A stretch of 43,264 bases of DNA from [Limnothrix rosea] IAM M-220. Its GTDB lineage: Bacteria; Cyanobacteriota; Cyanobacteriia; Cyanobacteriales; MRBY01. Where the stretch lies: positions 1 to 43,264 of the forward strand of contig NZ_MRBY01000036.1 of the NCBI RefSeq assembly GCF_001904615.1, in the 5' to 3' direction. Shown one piece after another: positions 35,636 through 43,264 of this stretch. A program made the translations under genes and the position numbers. Each line of letters begins with the position of its first letter. Position 1 is the first letter of the stretch. A model generated the notes under the pieces. It saw only the letters and a program-made list of their open reading frames with translations. It did no database searches and was not told where the DNA came from.

Positions 35636-35677
35636 GGGGCGATCGCCATACCACACCACAAAAATGGCGATCGCCCC
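35636..35677. repeat. Inverted repeat built from two HIP1 sites
   Basis: ggggcgatcgcca (35636-35648) and tggcgatcgcccc (35665-35677) are exact inverted copies, 16 bases apart, each containing GCGATCGC. It lies between mutT and the small gene at 35713. Confidence 0.85.
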
Positions 35678-35712
35678 AACCTTTTACCATAACCATTGAC
35701 TTTTTCTAAACT

Positions 35713-35919
35713 GTGACTTGGATTACAATTAGAACCACAAAAGCCCGTTGGGAAGCCGAATTTATGGGTCAACTGCTAGAGTCCCATAGCATCCCAAATC
35801 GTGTCCTTAGCATCGGACTAGGAATCTACTGCGGACAAGGTAGCCAAGCAGCGCTGCAAGTGCGATCGCAAGATCAATGGACAGCCCGTTTGCTCCTCAG
35901 CCCCCCAGAAGACGACTAA
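35713..35919 (+). CDS. Small conserved-looking protein upstream of accD
   Basis: A 68-residue soluble protein starting with GTG at 35713. The layout KARWEAEFMGQLLESHSIPNRV followed by short strands and a terminal WTARLLLSPPE resembles the small DUF2007-type fold (an amino-terminal helix facing a few strands). I am unsure of that family match. It precedes accD by 36 bases in the same direction, so they are probably cotranscribed. No ribosome site is obvious; an internal ATG at 35764 would give a 51-residue product lacking the first strand and helix start, which is less likely. Confidence 0.6.
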   Translation: MTWITIRTTKARWEAEFMGQLLESHSIPNRVLSIGLGIYCGQGSQAALQVRSQDQWTARLLLSPPEDD

Positions 35920-35955
35920 CAGGTTTAATTCTTTAACGTTCCGTCACTATCGCTT

Positions 35956-36921
35956 ATGTCTCTTTTTGATTGGTTTGCGGCAAATCGCCAGAACAATGAA
36001 ACAGCCCTCCACCCCCAGCAAGAGCGCGAAATTGCGGATGGGCTCTGGACGAAATGCAAAGCCTGTGACGTGCTCACCTACACGAAAGACCTGATTAACA
36101 ATCAAATGGTCTGTAAAGAATGTGGGTTTCACAACCGTGTCAGTAGCCGTGATCGTATCCATCAGCTCATCGACAGTGACACATGGCAAGAACTGAACGC
36201 CAATGTCGTGCCCACTGATCCCTTAAAGTTTCGCGATAAAAAAGCCTACAGCGATCGCCTCAAAGACTACCAAGAAAAAACAGGCCTTAGCGATGCCGTT
36301 GTCACAGGCACAGGTCTCATCGACGGTTTACCCCTTGCCCTCGCCATTATGGATTTTGGCTTTATGGGCGGCAGCATGGGATCCGTTGTCGGCGAAAAAA
36401 TCTGTCGCCTTGTCGAACATGGCACAGCCGAAGGTGTACCCGTTGTTATTCTGTGTGCTTCCGGTGGGGCACGAATGCAAGAAGGGATGCTCAGCCTGAT
36501 GCAGATGGCAAAAATCTCTGGCGCACTAGAACGCCATCGCGCGCAGAAATTACTTTATATTCCCATTCTCACTCACCCAACCATGGGCGGAGTCACCGCA
36601 AGTTTTGCGATGTTGGGCGACTTAATTTTGGCAGAACCTCAGGCGGCGATCGGTTTTGCCGGAAGACGTGTGATTGAGCAGACCCTCCGCGAAAAACTTC
36701 CCGATAATTTCCAAACCTCAGAATATTTACTAGAACATGGTTTCGTAGATGCCATTGTGTCCCGCACAGACCTGAAAAAGACCTTGGCACAAATGATTAG
36801 TCTACATCAGCCGTTTTCACCTATTTTGCCGGAACTACAGCTCCAGCACCATGTTGAGACGCATCAAATCAAAGAAAAAATTTATGAAACTGTTCCTTCC
36901 CACGGCGACTTTTATAAGTAA
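35956..36921 (+). CDS. accD: Acetyl-CoA carboxylase carboxyltransferase beta subunit
   Basis: AccD pairs with AccA to transfer carboxyl from biotin to acetyl-CoA, the first step of fatty acid synthesis. The 321-residue protein has the N-terminal zinc ribbon C34-x2-C37 ... C53-x2-C56 (CKACD, CKECGF), then the crotonase-like domain with [36 protein letters not shown] and [17 protein letters not shown], and [11 protein letters not shown]. Complete and of standard length. It follows a small gene and ends in a terminator at 37001. Confidence 0.97.
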   Translation: MSLFDWFAANRQNNETALHPQQEREIADGLWTKCKACDVLTYTKDLINNQMVCKECGFHNRVSSRDRIHQLIDSDTWQELNANVVPTDPLKFRDKKAYSDRLKDYQEKTGLSDAVVTGTGLIDGLPLALAIMDFGFMGGSMGSVVGEKICRLVEHGTAEGVPVVILCASGGARMQEGMLSLMQMAKISGALERHRAQKLLYIPILTHPTMGGVTASFAMLGDLILAEPQAAIGFAGRRVIEQTLREKLPDNFQTSEYLLEHGFVDAIVSRTDLKKTLAQMISLHQPFSPILPELQLQHHVETHQIKEKIYETVPSHGDFYK

Positions 36922-37000
36922 AAAATTCTATAAGTAGAAAAATTCGATTGTCATTTTCCATGGTTTTTGCCAAATAAAGAGACAACCGAATATTCTTTTC

Positions 37001-37047
37001 AGCTCAGCATATGATCGGCTTTTTCCGTGACGCTGAGCTTATTTTTT
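37001..37047 (+). terminator. Intrinsic terminator after accD
   Basis: agctcagc (37001-37008) pairs with gctgagct (37032-37039), followed by six T. The gene beyond (pyrC) is convergent. Confidence 0.75.
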
Positions 37048-37064
37048 GGCTAATGTTCAACCAA

Positions 37065-38096
37065 TCAAACCATTTGCCAAGTCATTTCTTCCCCAGCTCG
37101 GAGAGGCACTAATGCCGAGTCGGGAAAGGGCAACTCGTCAGGGATACGCCAAGTTTTTTTAGTTAAGGTGATTTTCTCAGTATTACGCGGCAATTGATAA
37201 AAGTCTGCGCCATGGAAACTGGCAAAGGCTTCTAGTTTATCGAGGGCATTTACACTTTCAAAGGCCTCCGCATAAAGTTCGAGGGCATGCAGCGCCGAGT
37301 AGCAACCGGCACAGCCACAGGAGGTTTCTTTGCGATCGCGGGCATGGGGAGCACTGTCGGTGCCGAGGAAAAATTTAGGATTACCAGAAGTTGCCGCTTC
37401 GATGAGTGCTTGGCGGTGGGTTTCTCGTTTGAGGATAGGCAAACAGTAATAGTGAGGTCGAATTCCCCCTTGAAAAATACTGTTGCGGTTTAGGAGTAGG
37501 TGCTGGGGAGTGATGGTGGCGGCGACCTTCTCGTCGGTAGATAAAACAAATTTCACGGCATCTTCGGTCGTGATGTGTTCCAGCACGATGCGTAGTTTTG
37601 GAAATCGTTCCTTGAGGGGCATCAAATATCTTTGAATAAAAACTTTTTCGCGGTCGAAAACATCTATTTCTTGGTGGGTCACTTCGCCATGGAGCAATAG
37701 GGGTAAATCGACTGCTTCCATGGCGGCAAACACGCGATCGCCGTTCCGGATATCCGTGAGACCTGAGTCGGAGTTGGTCGTTGCGCCGGCTGGGTAATAT
37801 TTAACGGCTTTAACAAATTGGGAATCCTTCGCCGCAATAATGTCTGCAGGTGTCGTGTTGTCTGTGAGGTAGAGGGTCATTAATGGCTCAAATTTTTCCC
37901 CTACTGGAATGGCAGCGAGGATGCGATCGCGGTAGGCCGCTGCTTCGGCCACGGTGCGGACGGGTGGCTTGAGGTTTGGCATCACAATCGCCCTAGCGAA
38001 CTGTTTCGCGGTGTGGGGTAAAACTGCTTTTAGTGCGTCGCCGTCTCGTAAATGCAGGTGCCAGTCGTCCGGTCTAGTAATAGTCAAATTTTCCAT
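37065..38096 (-). CDS. pyrC: Dihydroorotase (PyrC type)
   Basis: Dihydroorotase closes carbamoyl-aspartate to dihydroorotate in pyrimidine synthesis. The 343-residue protein is the homodimeric PyrC class. Zinc ligands are H13 and H15 (DWHLHLRD), the carbamylated lysine K99 ([13 protein letters not shown]), H136 (LLHGEV), H174 (LEHITTEDA) and D247 (LGTDSAPH). Full length. Lone gene, convergent with accD and 91 bases upstream-side from the TspO gene, same strand. Confidence 0.96.
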   Translation of the reverse strand: MENLTITRPDDWHLHLRDGDALKAVLPHTAKQFARAIVMPNLKPPVRTVAEAAAYRDRILAAIPVGEKFEPLMTLYLTDNTTPADIIAAKDSQFVKAVKYYPAGATTNSDSGLTDIRNGDRVFAAMEAVDLPLLLHGEVTHQEIDVFDREKVFIQRYLMPLKERFPKLRIVLEHITTEDAVKFVLSTDEKVAATITPQHLLLNRNSIFQGGIRPHYYCLPILKRETHRQALIEAATSGNPKFFLGTDSAPHARDRKETSCGCAGCYSALHALELYAEAFESVNALDKLEAFASFHGADFYQLPRNTEKITLTKKTWRIPDELPFPDSALVPLRAGEEMTWQMV

Positions 38097-38187
38097 TGGG
38101 AAATTATAGATCAGCCTACAACGGGATAAAACGGATGAAATATTTGCTCACAATGGGGCGATCGCCCGTTCTTGTAGCCGCTCAACA

Positions 38188-38661
38188 TTAGCGCTTACCG
38201 GGGTTGAGCCACATCATTTCCAAAGTGATATAAGTGCCAAAGGGACTCCACAGCAAATAGGGCACAAGTAAAGCAAAACTCAGACGTGACACTGGAAATA
38301 CAAAAAGCGACAAAATTAAACCGATGACAAACCCCACACCGCCGATGACAACGCCAACGGTAACGCTTTGCATTTTGCTCATGACTTGGGTGTAGGAAAT
38401 AATCGAAATTTCGAGGATGGCGTAACCCGCGAGGAGTAGCCATGTCCGAAAGCCATGGGGATCTGCGGCCCACACATAGGTGGCGGAAATGATGCCGCAA
38501 ATAAAAATCGAAATCCAGACAATCGGGATAATTTGCTCGAAGGTTAGCCAGTCCGGACGGCGTAGTTTAAAAAACCAACTCTGGTCTGCGGCAATGATGC
38601 GATTTATGGCGATTCCAATGGCGATCGCCACTGCCGTAATAATGAGACCTGTAACAATCAT
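38188..38661 (-). CDS. tspO: TspO/MBR family (tryptophan-rich sensory) protein
   Basis: A 157-residue five-helix membrane protein. RRPDWLTFEQIIPIVW in the first loop is the family's proline-rich segment, and the last helix LWSPFGTYITLEMMWLNP corresponds to the conserved WxxFxxxLN-type end. Family members bind porphyrins and other tetrapyrroles and modulate tetrapyrrole or stress responses; the sequence here departs from the most canonical members, with fewer tryptophans. It lies within a few kb of tetrapyrrole genes but there is no direct operon link. Start ATG 38661 (MIVTGLIITAVAIA). Confidence 0.82.
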   Translation of the reverse strand: MIVTGLIITAVAIAIGIAINRIIAADQSWFFKLRRPDWLTFEQIIPIVWISIFICGIISATYVWAADPHGFRTWLLLAGYAILEISIISYTQVMSKMQSVTVGVVIGGVGFVIGLILSLFVFPVSRLSFALLVPYLLWSPFGTYITLEMMWLNPGKR

Positions 38662-38743
38662 GGCAAAATTCCCCAGAACCTAACTCAAATTTTATACTGG
38701 AGATAAGACCAGTTCGGTATTTCGTGACAAAAGACGAGAATTT

Positions 38744-40057
38744 ATGAGCTTTTCACCCCAATTAATGAAAGCAGTTGAAAAACTGCAATATCGCGCCACA
38801 GTCGGGGAAGTTGCCAGTCAGGCTGGACTCAGCGTACAGCTTGCCCAAAATCAACTAGCAGGCCTTGCTTCTGAAGCTGGCGGCACACTCCAAGTGGCGG
38901 AAACAGGCGACATTGTCTACGAGTTTCCGTCAAATTTTCGGTCAATTCTCACGAGCAAATCCGCCAAACTCCGCCTCAAAGCTTGGCTCGATAAAACTTG
39001 GCAAGTTGTTTTTTATCTCATTCGCATTTCCTTTGGCGTGGCGTTAGTCGCATCGATCGCCCTGATAACGATCGCCATATTAGTGCTCATTTTTGCAGCC
39101 AACAATCGTGACGATAACAACAACTCCCGCTCCCGTGGCGGTGGCATTCCCACAACCTGGCTCATTTGGTGGGGGCCTGATTTATTCCGCATGTTTACCC
39201 CCGGCTATTACCGTCGTGGCTATGGGCGATCGCCGCAATATTCCGTAGGCACAGTGGGAAATAGTAGCCAAAGCTCGGACATGAACTTTTTGGAGTCAGT
39301 CTTTTCGTTCCTCTTTGGCGACGGCAATCCGAACCCCAACCTCGAAGAACGTCGCTGGCAAAATATTGGCCAAATTATCCAAAACAACGATGGTGCAGTC
39401 GTTGCCGAGCAAATTGCCCCCTATTTCGATGACCTCGATGCCATTGCCGAAGAAAACCACATGATGGCGGTAATGGCACGCTTTAACGGCTACCCCGAAG
39501 TCTCTCCCGAAGGTGAACTGATTTATTATTTCCCAGAGCTACAGGTCAAAGCCCAAGAACGTCGTAAACAATTTGTGCCAGACTATCTCGAAGAAAACCG
39601 TTGGACATTTACCCTTGCCCCCGTCAACCAAAAATTCTTGGCGATGGGTTTAGGCGGCATTAATTTTGTCCTCGCCCTAGTCTTGGGTTCCATGCTCCAA
39701 GATTCGGTCATGGTGGCACAAATGGGTGGTTTTATCGGTTTAGTCAGTGCCCTTTATCCGGCTTTGATCGTTTATGCGATCGCCTTTTTGACGATTCCCC
39801 TAGTGCGTTATTTTTGGATTCAACGCCGCAATAGCAAACTCGACGCTCGCAATAGCCAACGTAAAGCAACCGCCGCTGTCCTCGCTGAAGGCTATCCACC
39901 AATCCAAAAGAAACTCAAATATGCCCAGCAATTTGCCAGCCAAAAAATCATCGGTGAAGCAGACATCGCCTACGGCACAGACCGCGATCTACTCGACCAA
40001 ACCTTAGACAAACAAGCCGCCATTGATGCCGACTGGCAAAAACGTTTAGAAAGCTAA
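38744..40057 (+). CDS. Conserved cyanobacterial/plastid-type membrane protein
   Basis: A 437-residue protein. Residues about 1-65 look like a small winged-helix (TVGEVASQAGLSVQLAQNQLAGLA ... GDIVYEFP). Two hydrophobic regions follow: about 83-117, and a pair at about 296-318 and 325-350. In between is a glycine/arginine-rich segment with GYYRRGYGRSPQY and a second winged-helix-like unit, MARFNGYPEVSPEGELIYYFPEL. I recall similar proteins across cyanobacteria and chloroplasts with no settled function, but cannot name it. It would sit in the thylakoid or plasma membrane with the repeated helical unit in the cytoplasm. Divergent from tspO; complete. Confidence 0.8.
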   Translation: MSFSPQLMKAVEKLQYRATVGEVASQAGLSVQLAQNQLAGLASEAGGTLQVAETGDIVYEFPSNFRSILTSKSAKLRLKAWLDKTWQVVFYLIRISFGVALVASIALITIAILVLIFAANNRDDNNNSRSRGGGIPTTWLIWWGPDLFRMFTPGYYRRGYGRSPQYSVGTVGNSSQSSDMNFLESVFSFLFGDGNPNPNLEERRWQNIGQIIQNNDGAVVAEQIAPYFDDLDAIAEENHMMAVMARFNGYPEVSPEGELIYYFPELQVKAQERRKQFVPDYLEENRWTFTLAPVNQKFLAMGLGGINFVLALVLGSMLQDSVMVAQMGGFIGLVSALYPALIVYAIAFLTIPLVRYFWIQRRNSKLDARNSQRKATAAVLAEGYPPIQKKLKYAQQFASQKIIGEADIAYGTDRDLLDQTLDKQAAIDADWQKRLES

Positions 40058-40071
40058 ATTTAGCTAAACTA

Positions 40072-41094
40072 TCAGCTCGCCTCAGCAACCTGTTTTGTCA
40101 AGATAAGCATCAATTCGTAAATTTGTTGTTTGTACTTAAAGTCGTATTGATTTAATACCTCCAGCCACAGGCGATCGCCAAGCCCAGAAAAGTCGACCAA
40201 CCCCAAACAAATCGAAATGGCTTGATCAATTTGCCCCGCAATAAAATACCCATCCACCGCACCGAAACATTGCCAATAGCGACTTTTCCGAGAAATTCTT
40301 TGCTCTACTGGTGAAAAATATTTCTGTGATAATTTAAGCACTTGCCAAACAGCTTTATCCGAAACATTGATTGTTGCAAGCGGGGATTTTAACATCGGCT
40401 CCTGACGGTAAGCACCAATATATTGCGGCAAATAATACCAGTTCAATCCACGAATTTTCGTCACACGGCGGTAGAATTCCCAGTCTGCCAGCTTGCCTAA
40501 ATCTAAATTAAAATAGCCAATTTTTTTAAAGAGACGTTTATGATAAATCGTTGCGATAGATTGTAATGGATTTTCGGCAAGAAATCGGTTTAAAAACCCT
40601 TGATCGACCAAGCCACTATTAGCCAAAAACTCGGATTTTTCAAGAATTTCATCGGTTTTATTAATCGTATAAAAAGCACCACTAATCAAATCTAGACTGG
40701 GTTGTTTTTCAATAATTTCTTCAAACCATAGTAAGGTGTTTTCGAGCAATAGATTATCATCACATACAAAATATATCCAAGGACTATTAGCACACTTTAA
40801 ACCCCAATTAAGGTTGGCATATTCCCCCAAACATTGGGGATGACGAATATAGTGAATCGTATATTTTTCTGGGTTTAAATAGACGCTATATTGCTCAAAA
40901 ATAAGCTCTAGATCTTGGAGATTAAAAGTCTGACTAGCATCATCTAACAATAAAATCTCTGTTTGTCCTTGGTGTTGCTGTTGGCAGATCGAGGCGATGC
41001 ATTTTTCTAAATCGGTGAGGCGATCGCCCAGCGGTATCACAATGGAAAACTGAAATTGATCTTGATCCGAATAATTTTGAAGGAGAGGAGACAT
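40072..41094 (-). CDS. Glycosyltransferase family 2
   Basis: A 340-residue GT-A fold protein. The nucleotide-sugar part has FSIVIPLGDRLTDLEKCIAS (16-35), LLLDDAS with D51-D52 and the DxD-like CDDN (D112-D113). The second half, CLGEYANLNWGLKCANSP to IGYFNLDLGKLADWEFYRRV, contains the acceptor-side W-E pair. No membrane segments, so it works at the cytoplasmic face, probably adding sugars to a polysaccharide, glycolipid or glycoprotein. Donor and acceptor are unknown. It ends 14 bases from the convergent gene; no other glycan gene is nearby. Confidence 0.88.
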   Translation of the reverse strand: MSPLLQNYSDQDQFQFSIVIPLGDRLTDLEKCIASICQQQHQGQTEILLLDDASQTFNLQDLELIFEQYSVYLNPEKYTIHYIRHPQCLGEYANLNWGLKCANSPWIYFVCDDNLLLENTLLWFEEIIEKQPSLDLISGAFYTINKTDEILEKSEFLANSGLVDQGFLNRFLAENPLQSIATIYHKRLFKKIGYFNLDLGKLADWEFYRRVTKIRGLNWYYLPQYIGAYRQEPMLKSPLATINVSDKAVWQVLKLSQKYFSPVEQRISRKSRYWQCFGAVDGYFIAGQIDQAISICLGLVDFSGLGDRLWLEVLNQYDFKYKQQIYELMLILTKQVAEAS

Positions 41095-41897
41095 TAGCCG
41101 GCTTGTTCGCTAAAAAATAGGAAAAATTATGGAGATTTGTGTTGTCGCATGGAAAACTTTTTTACTCTGTTTTCTTACAAACCCAAGGCGATCGCCTCCG
41201 CACAGATTGGCGAAAAAAATTCAAGCTACAGGCAAGCCAGTAGGAAAAAGAACACAATCTTAAACATGACAGTTATCCCAGCAACCGCAAATCCATCTCG
41301 ATTCGAGAATATTTTTTGGCAAGTCGGACCCTATCCACCCCGGAAGAACACTCTCTCGCGGCGATCGCCCCACACAGCCATTACATCCATAACGAACTAG
41401 CCATTACCTCCCTCACAATCCCATCCTAATCCTTATTTTTATCAGCCTACTAAGCTTACTTCTCTTCACCCTTGATTGCACCATTACATATCAAATGCTG
41501 CGCGACTAGAAACCAAACTCTAGCCATCTTTCCAATCGAAAATAAGCCCTTACTTTTTCCAGCAAATCGCCACTTTAGTATCAAAACAAAAGCCAGCTTA
41601 ATATTAACTTAATATTCTTAAATACCTTCCAAAATCATAAATTAGCCTCCCCGCCATCTAATTTGCAAAACTTCACAATCATAAAAGTGAAAAGATTTTT
41701 ATTTTTTAGATATTTTGCGAAAACGCCTCTAAACTAAGCAATTCAAGGATTTTTAGTAAAGAAAAGAAAAACTTCAGCAAGAAAAGTAAAGATGCTTTTT
41801 AAGTCCTAGAAACAGTACATAAGATGTTGCGTAAATACAAAAAAGTTCTGGCTTACTAGAACGACCCTTAGAAACCTTATTGAAATCATAAGTAACC
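41095..41897. other. Intergenic region upstream of the standard psbA, 803 bases
   Basis: No intact gene is supported. Between about 41239 and 41513 two consecutive frames read like protein but lack any ATG, GTG or TTG in a useful place: about 41242-41430 (with in-frame GCGATCGC giving LAAIAPH), and about 41420-41513 (hydrophobic ILIFISLLSLLLFTLDCTI, stop at 41511). They could be a decayed gene joined by a frameshift. From 41560 the sequence is AT-rich and should hold the psbA promoter and leader; I could not place its -35/-10 boxes with confidence. Confidence 0.5.
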
Positions 41898-42980
41898 ATG
41901 ACTACTACTCTAAATAAGCGCGGTAATGCGTCTTTATGGGAGAAGTTTTGTCAATGGATCACTAGCACTGACAACCGCATTTATGTGGGTTGGTTTGGTG
42001 TCTTAATGATTCCTTGCCTTCTCTCCGCAACTATCTGCTTCATCATTGCATTTATCGCAGCTCCAGCTGTTGATATTGACGGCATCCGCGAGCCTGTGGC
42101 AGGTTCTTTGCTTTCTGGCAACAACATCATCTCCGGTGCAGTTGTGCCTTCTTCCAATGCCATTGGTCTTCACTTTTACCCTATCTGGGAAGCAGCATCC
42201 CTAGATGAGTGGTTGTACAACGGTGGTCCTTACCAACTCGTTATTTTCCACTTCCTCATCGGTGTCTATTGCTGGATGGGTCGTCAGTGGGAATTGTCTT
42301 TCCGTTTAGGCATGCGCCCTTGGATCTGTGTGGCCTACAGTGCCCCTGTCATTGCTGCAACTTCCGTATTTTTGATCTACCCCATCGGTCAGGGTTCTTT
42401 CTCTGACGGTATGCCCTTGGGTATCTCTGGTACGTTCAACTTCATGATCGTATTCCAAGCTGAGCACAACATCTTGATGCACCCCTTCCACATGTTGGGA
42501 GTAGCTGGTGTATTTGGTGGTTCTTTGTTCTCCGCAATGCACGGTTCTCTAGTAACATCTTCTCTCGTTCGTGAAACCACTGAGACTGAGTCTCAGAACT
42601 ATGGTTACAAGTTCGGTCAAGAAGAAGAGACTTACAACATCGTTGCAGCGCACGGCTACTTCGGTCGTTTGATCTTCCAATATGCATCTTTCAACAACAG
42701 CCGCTCCTTGCACTTCTTGCTCGGCGCATGGCCTGTCGTTGGTATTTGGTTTACAGCGCTTGGTATTTCCACCATGGCGTTCAACCTCAATGGTTTCAAC
42801 TTCAATCAATCTGTTTTGGATAGTCAAGGTCGTGTAATCAACACTTGGGCTGACATCCTAAACCGTGCAAACCTCGGTTTTGAAGTAATGCACGAGCGTA
42901 ACGCTCACAACTTCCCGCTTGATTTGGCTGCTGGTACTGAGGCTCCTGTGGCGCTTCAGGCTCCTGCCATCAACGGTTAA
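41898..42980 (+). CDS. psbA: Photosystem II D1 protein, standard (low-light D1:1) isoform
   Basis: A 360-residue D1 with Q130 (MGRQWEL), G80, F158, C144 and T286, i.e. the usual low-light form. All cofactor ligands are present: Y161, D170, E189, H198, H215, H272, H332, E333, D342, A344; the last 16 residues are the cleaved C-terminal extension. Codon choice is strongly biased to AAC, TTC, GGT, CGT and CTC, typical for one of the most expressed cyanobacterial proteins. It is about 9.3 kb downstream of the D1' gene in the same direction. A strong terminator follows. Confidence 0.98.
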   Translation: MTTTLNKRGNASLWEKFCQWITSTDNRIYVGWFGVLMIPCLLSATICFIIAFIAAPAVDIDGIREPVAGSLLSGNNIISGAVVPSSNAIGLHFYPIWEAASLDEWLYNGGPYQLVIFHFLIGVYCWMGRQWELSFRLGMRPWICVAYSAPVIAATSVFLIYPIGQGSFSDGMPLGISGTFNFMIVFQAEHNILMHPFHMLGVAGVFGGSLFSAMHGSLVTSSLVRETTETESQNYGYKFGQEEETYNIVAAHGYFGRLIFQYASFNNSRSLHFLLGAWPVVGIWFTALGISTMAFNLNGFNFNQSVLDSQGRVINTWADILNRANLGFEVMHERNAHNFPLDLAAGTEAPVALQAPAING

Positions 42981-43045
42981 TTTTTTGGGCTAACTCAAGT
43001 CGAAAGGCTTGTTGCAATAAAAAATAGTTGTAATTAAAAAACTTG

Positions 43046-43072
43046 ACCCCTGCCATCTCGGTAGGGGTTTTT
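43046..43072 (+). terminator. Intrinsic terminator after psbA
   Basis: acccctgcc (43046-43054) pairs with ggtaggggt (43060-43068) with one G-U pair; loop atctc, then a T5 run. Confidence 0.9.
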
Positions 43073-43202
43073 GTTCGGATTAGTAATCGTCATTTTTGTG
43101 GTGTCAGTATAAATCGGCTTATCTCGGACAATCATCACATCTGGATAGGTATATTTCCTTGTTTTAGGAATCCAGAGCCGTACATCACTGATATAAACTT
43201 CA

Positions 43203-43264
43203 TAATTAATGTGAGTTTTGCTTAAGCATGCTCGGAAGTACGACGCGGTGAATGGGAGAGCGAG
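43203..43264 (+). repeat. Fold-back repeat copy cut by the window edge
   Basis: It is identical to 26686-26747 except at one base, and presumably continues past the window. Same orientation as the 26.7-kb copy. Confidence 0.88.

Noticed and set aside
1-43264. CRISPR array
   Set aside because: The only regularly spaced repeats are the 16-bp tandem units at 15.9 kb (no spacers) and the 42-bp coding repeats in tonB.

Overview
The window is chromosomal DNA from a cyanobacterium. Two complete psbA genes (photosystem II D1), AcsF, heme oxygenase, an acyl-lipid desaturase and the very frequent octamer GCGATCGC (HIP1) leave little doubt. The gene set resembles unicellular coastal Synechococcus/Picosynechococcus-type genomes, but the genus cannot be fixed from sequence alone.

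Layout. (1) 1-4.9 kb is accessory: a VapBC-like toxin-antitoxin pair, a large membrane-anchored P-loop NTPase whose front half differs in composition from its back half, and two convergent Uma2 (DUF820) genes, interspersed with short dispersed repeats. (2) 5.0-10.2 kb: metH (B12-dependent methionine synthase), a nitroreductase and a membrane NERD-domain protein. (3) 11.0-15.8 kb: a CHAT-type caspase-like protease with one membrane helix, followed by a CHASE2-sensor class III nucleotide cyclase, a plausible two-gene transmembrane signalling unit. (4) 16.0-26.0 kb: an all-minus-strand run dominated by TonB-dependent metallophore uptake (exbB-exbD-tonB, FecCD permease and ATPase, AMIN-domain outer-membrane receptor, binding lipoprotein) with two small VOC/glyoxalase-fold genes inside it. 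(5) 26.0-27.2 kb: gene-free, repeat-bearing. (6) 27.2-34.9 kb: a low-oxygen photosynthesis module. A divergent four-cysteine HxlR/MarR-like regulator (ChlR-like) faces acsF(chlA-II)-ho2-hemN-desaturase; then come psbA encoding the D1' isoform (A80, L158, A286), a Tll0287-like c-type cytochrome and a DUF3122-like exported protein. (7) 35.1-41.1 kb: housekeeping genes mutT, accD, pyrC, a TspO homologue, a conserved membrane protein and a family 2 glycosyltransferase. (8) 41.9-43.0 kb: a second psbA encoding standard low-light D1 (Q130, G80, F158, T286).

How it fits together. Region 6 replaces or supplements oxygen-dependent steps: AcsF-II for the Mg-protoporphyrin cyclase, HO2 for bilins, HemN for coproporphyrinogen oxidation, a desaturase, and a D1 variant that changes photosystem II. 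The Cys-rich regulator is a credible oxygen or redox switch. A 62-bp near-identical direct repeat at 26,686 and at the right edge of the window (43,203) brackets regions 6-8, and a shorter relative lies at 15.8 kb. The two psbA genes are themselves 1.08-kb direct repeats around accD and pyrC.

The least explained items are the CHAT/CHASE2-cyclase pair, the mosaic NTPase, the proline-tailed TonB and the fold-back repeat family. All functions are read from sequence motifs by eye; no database search was run.
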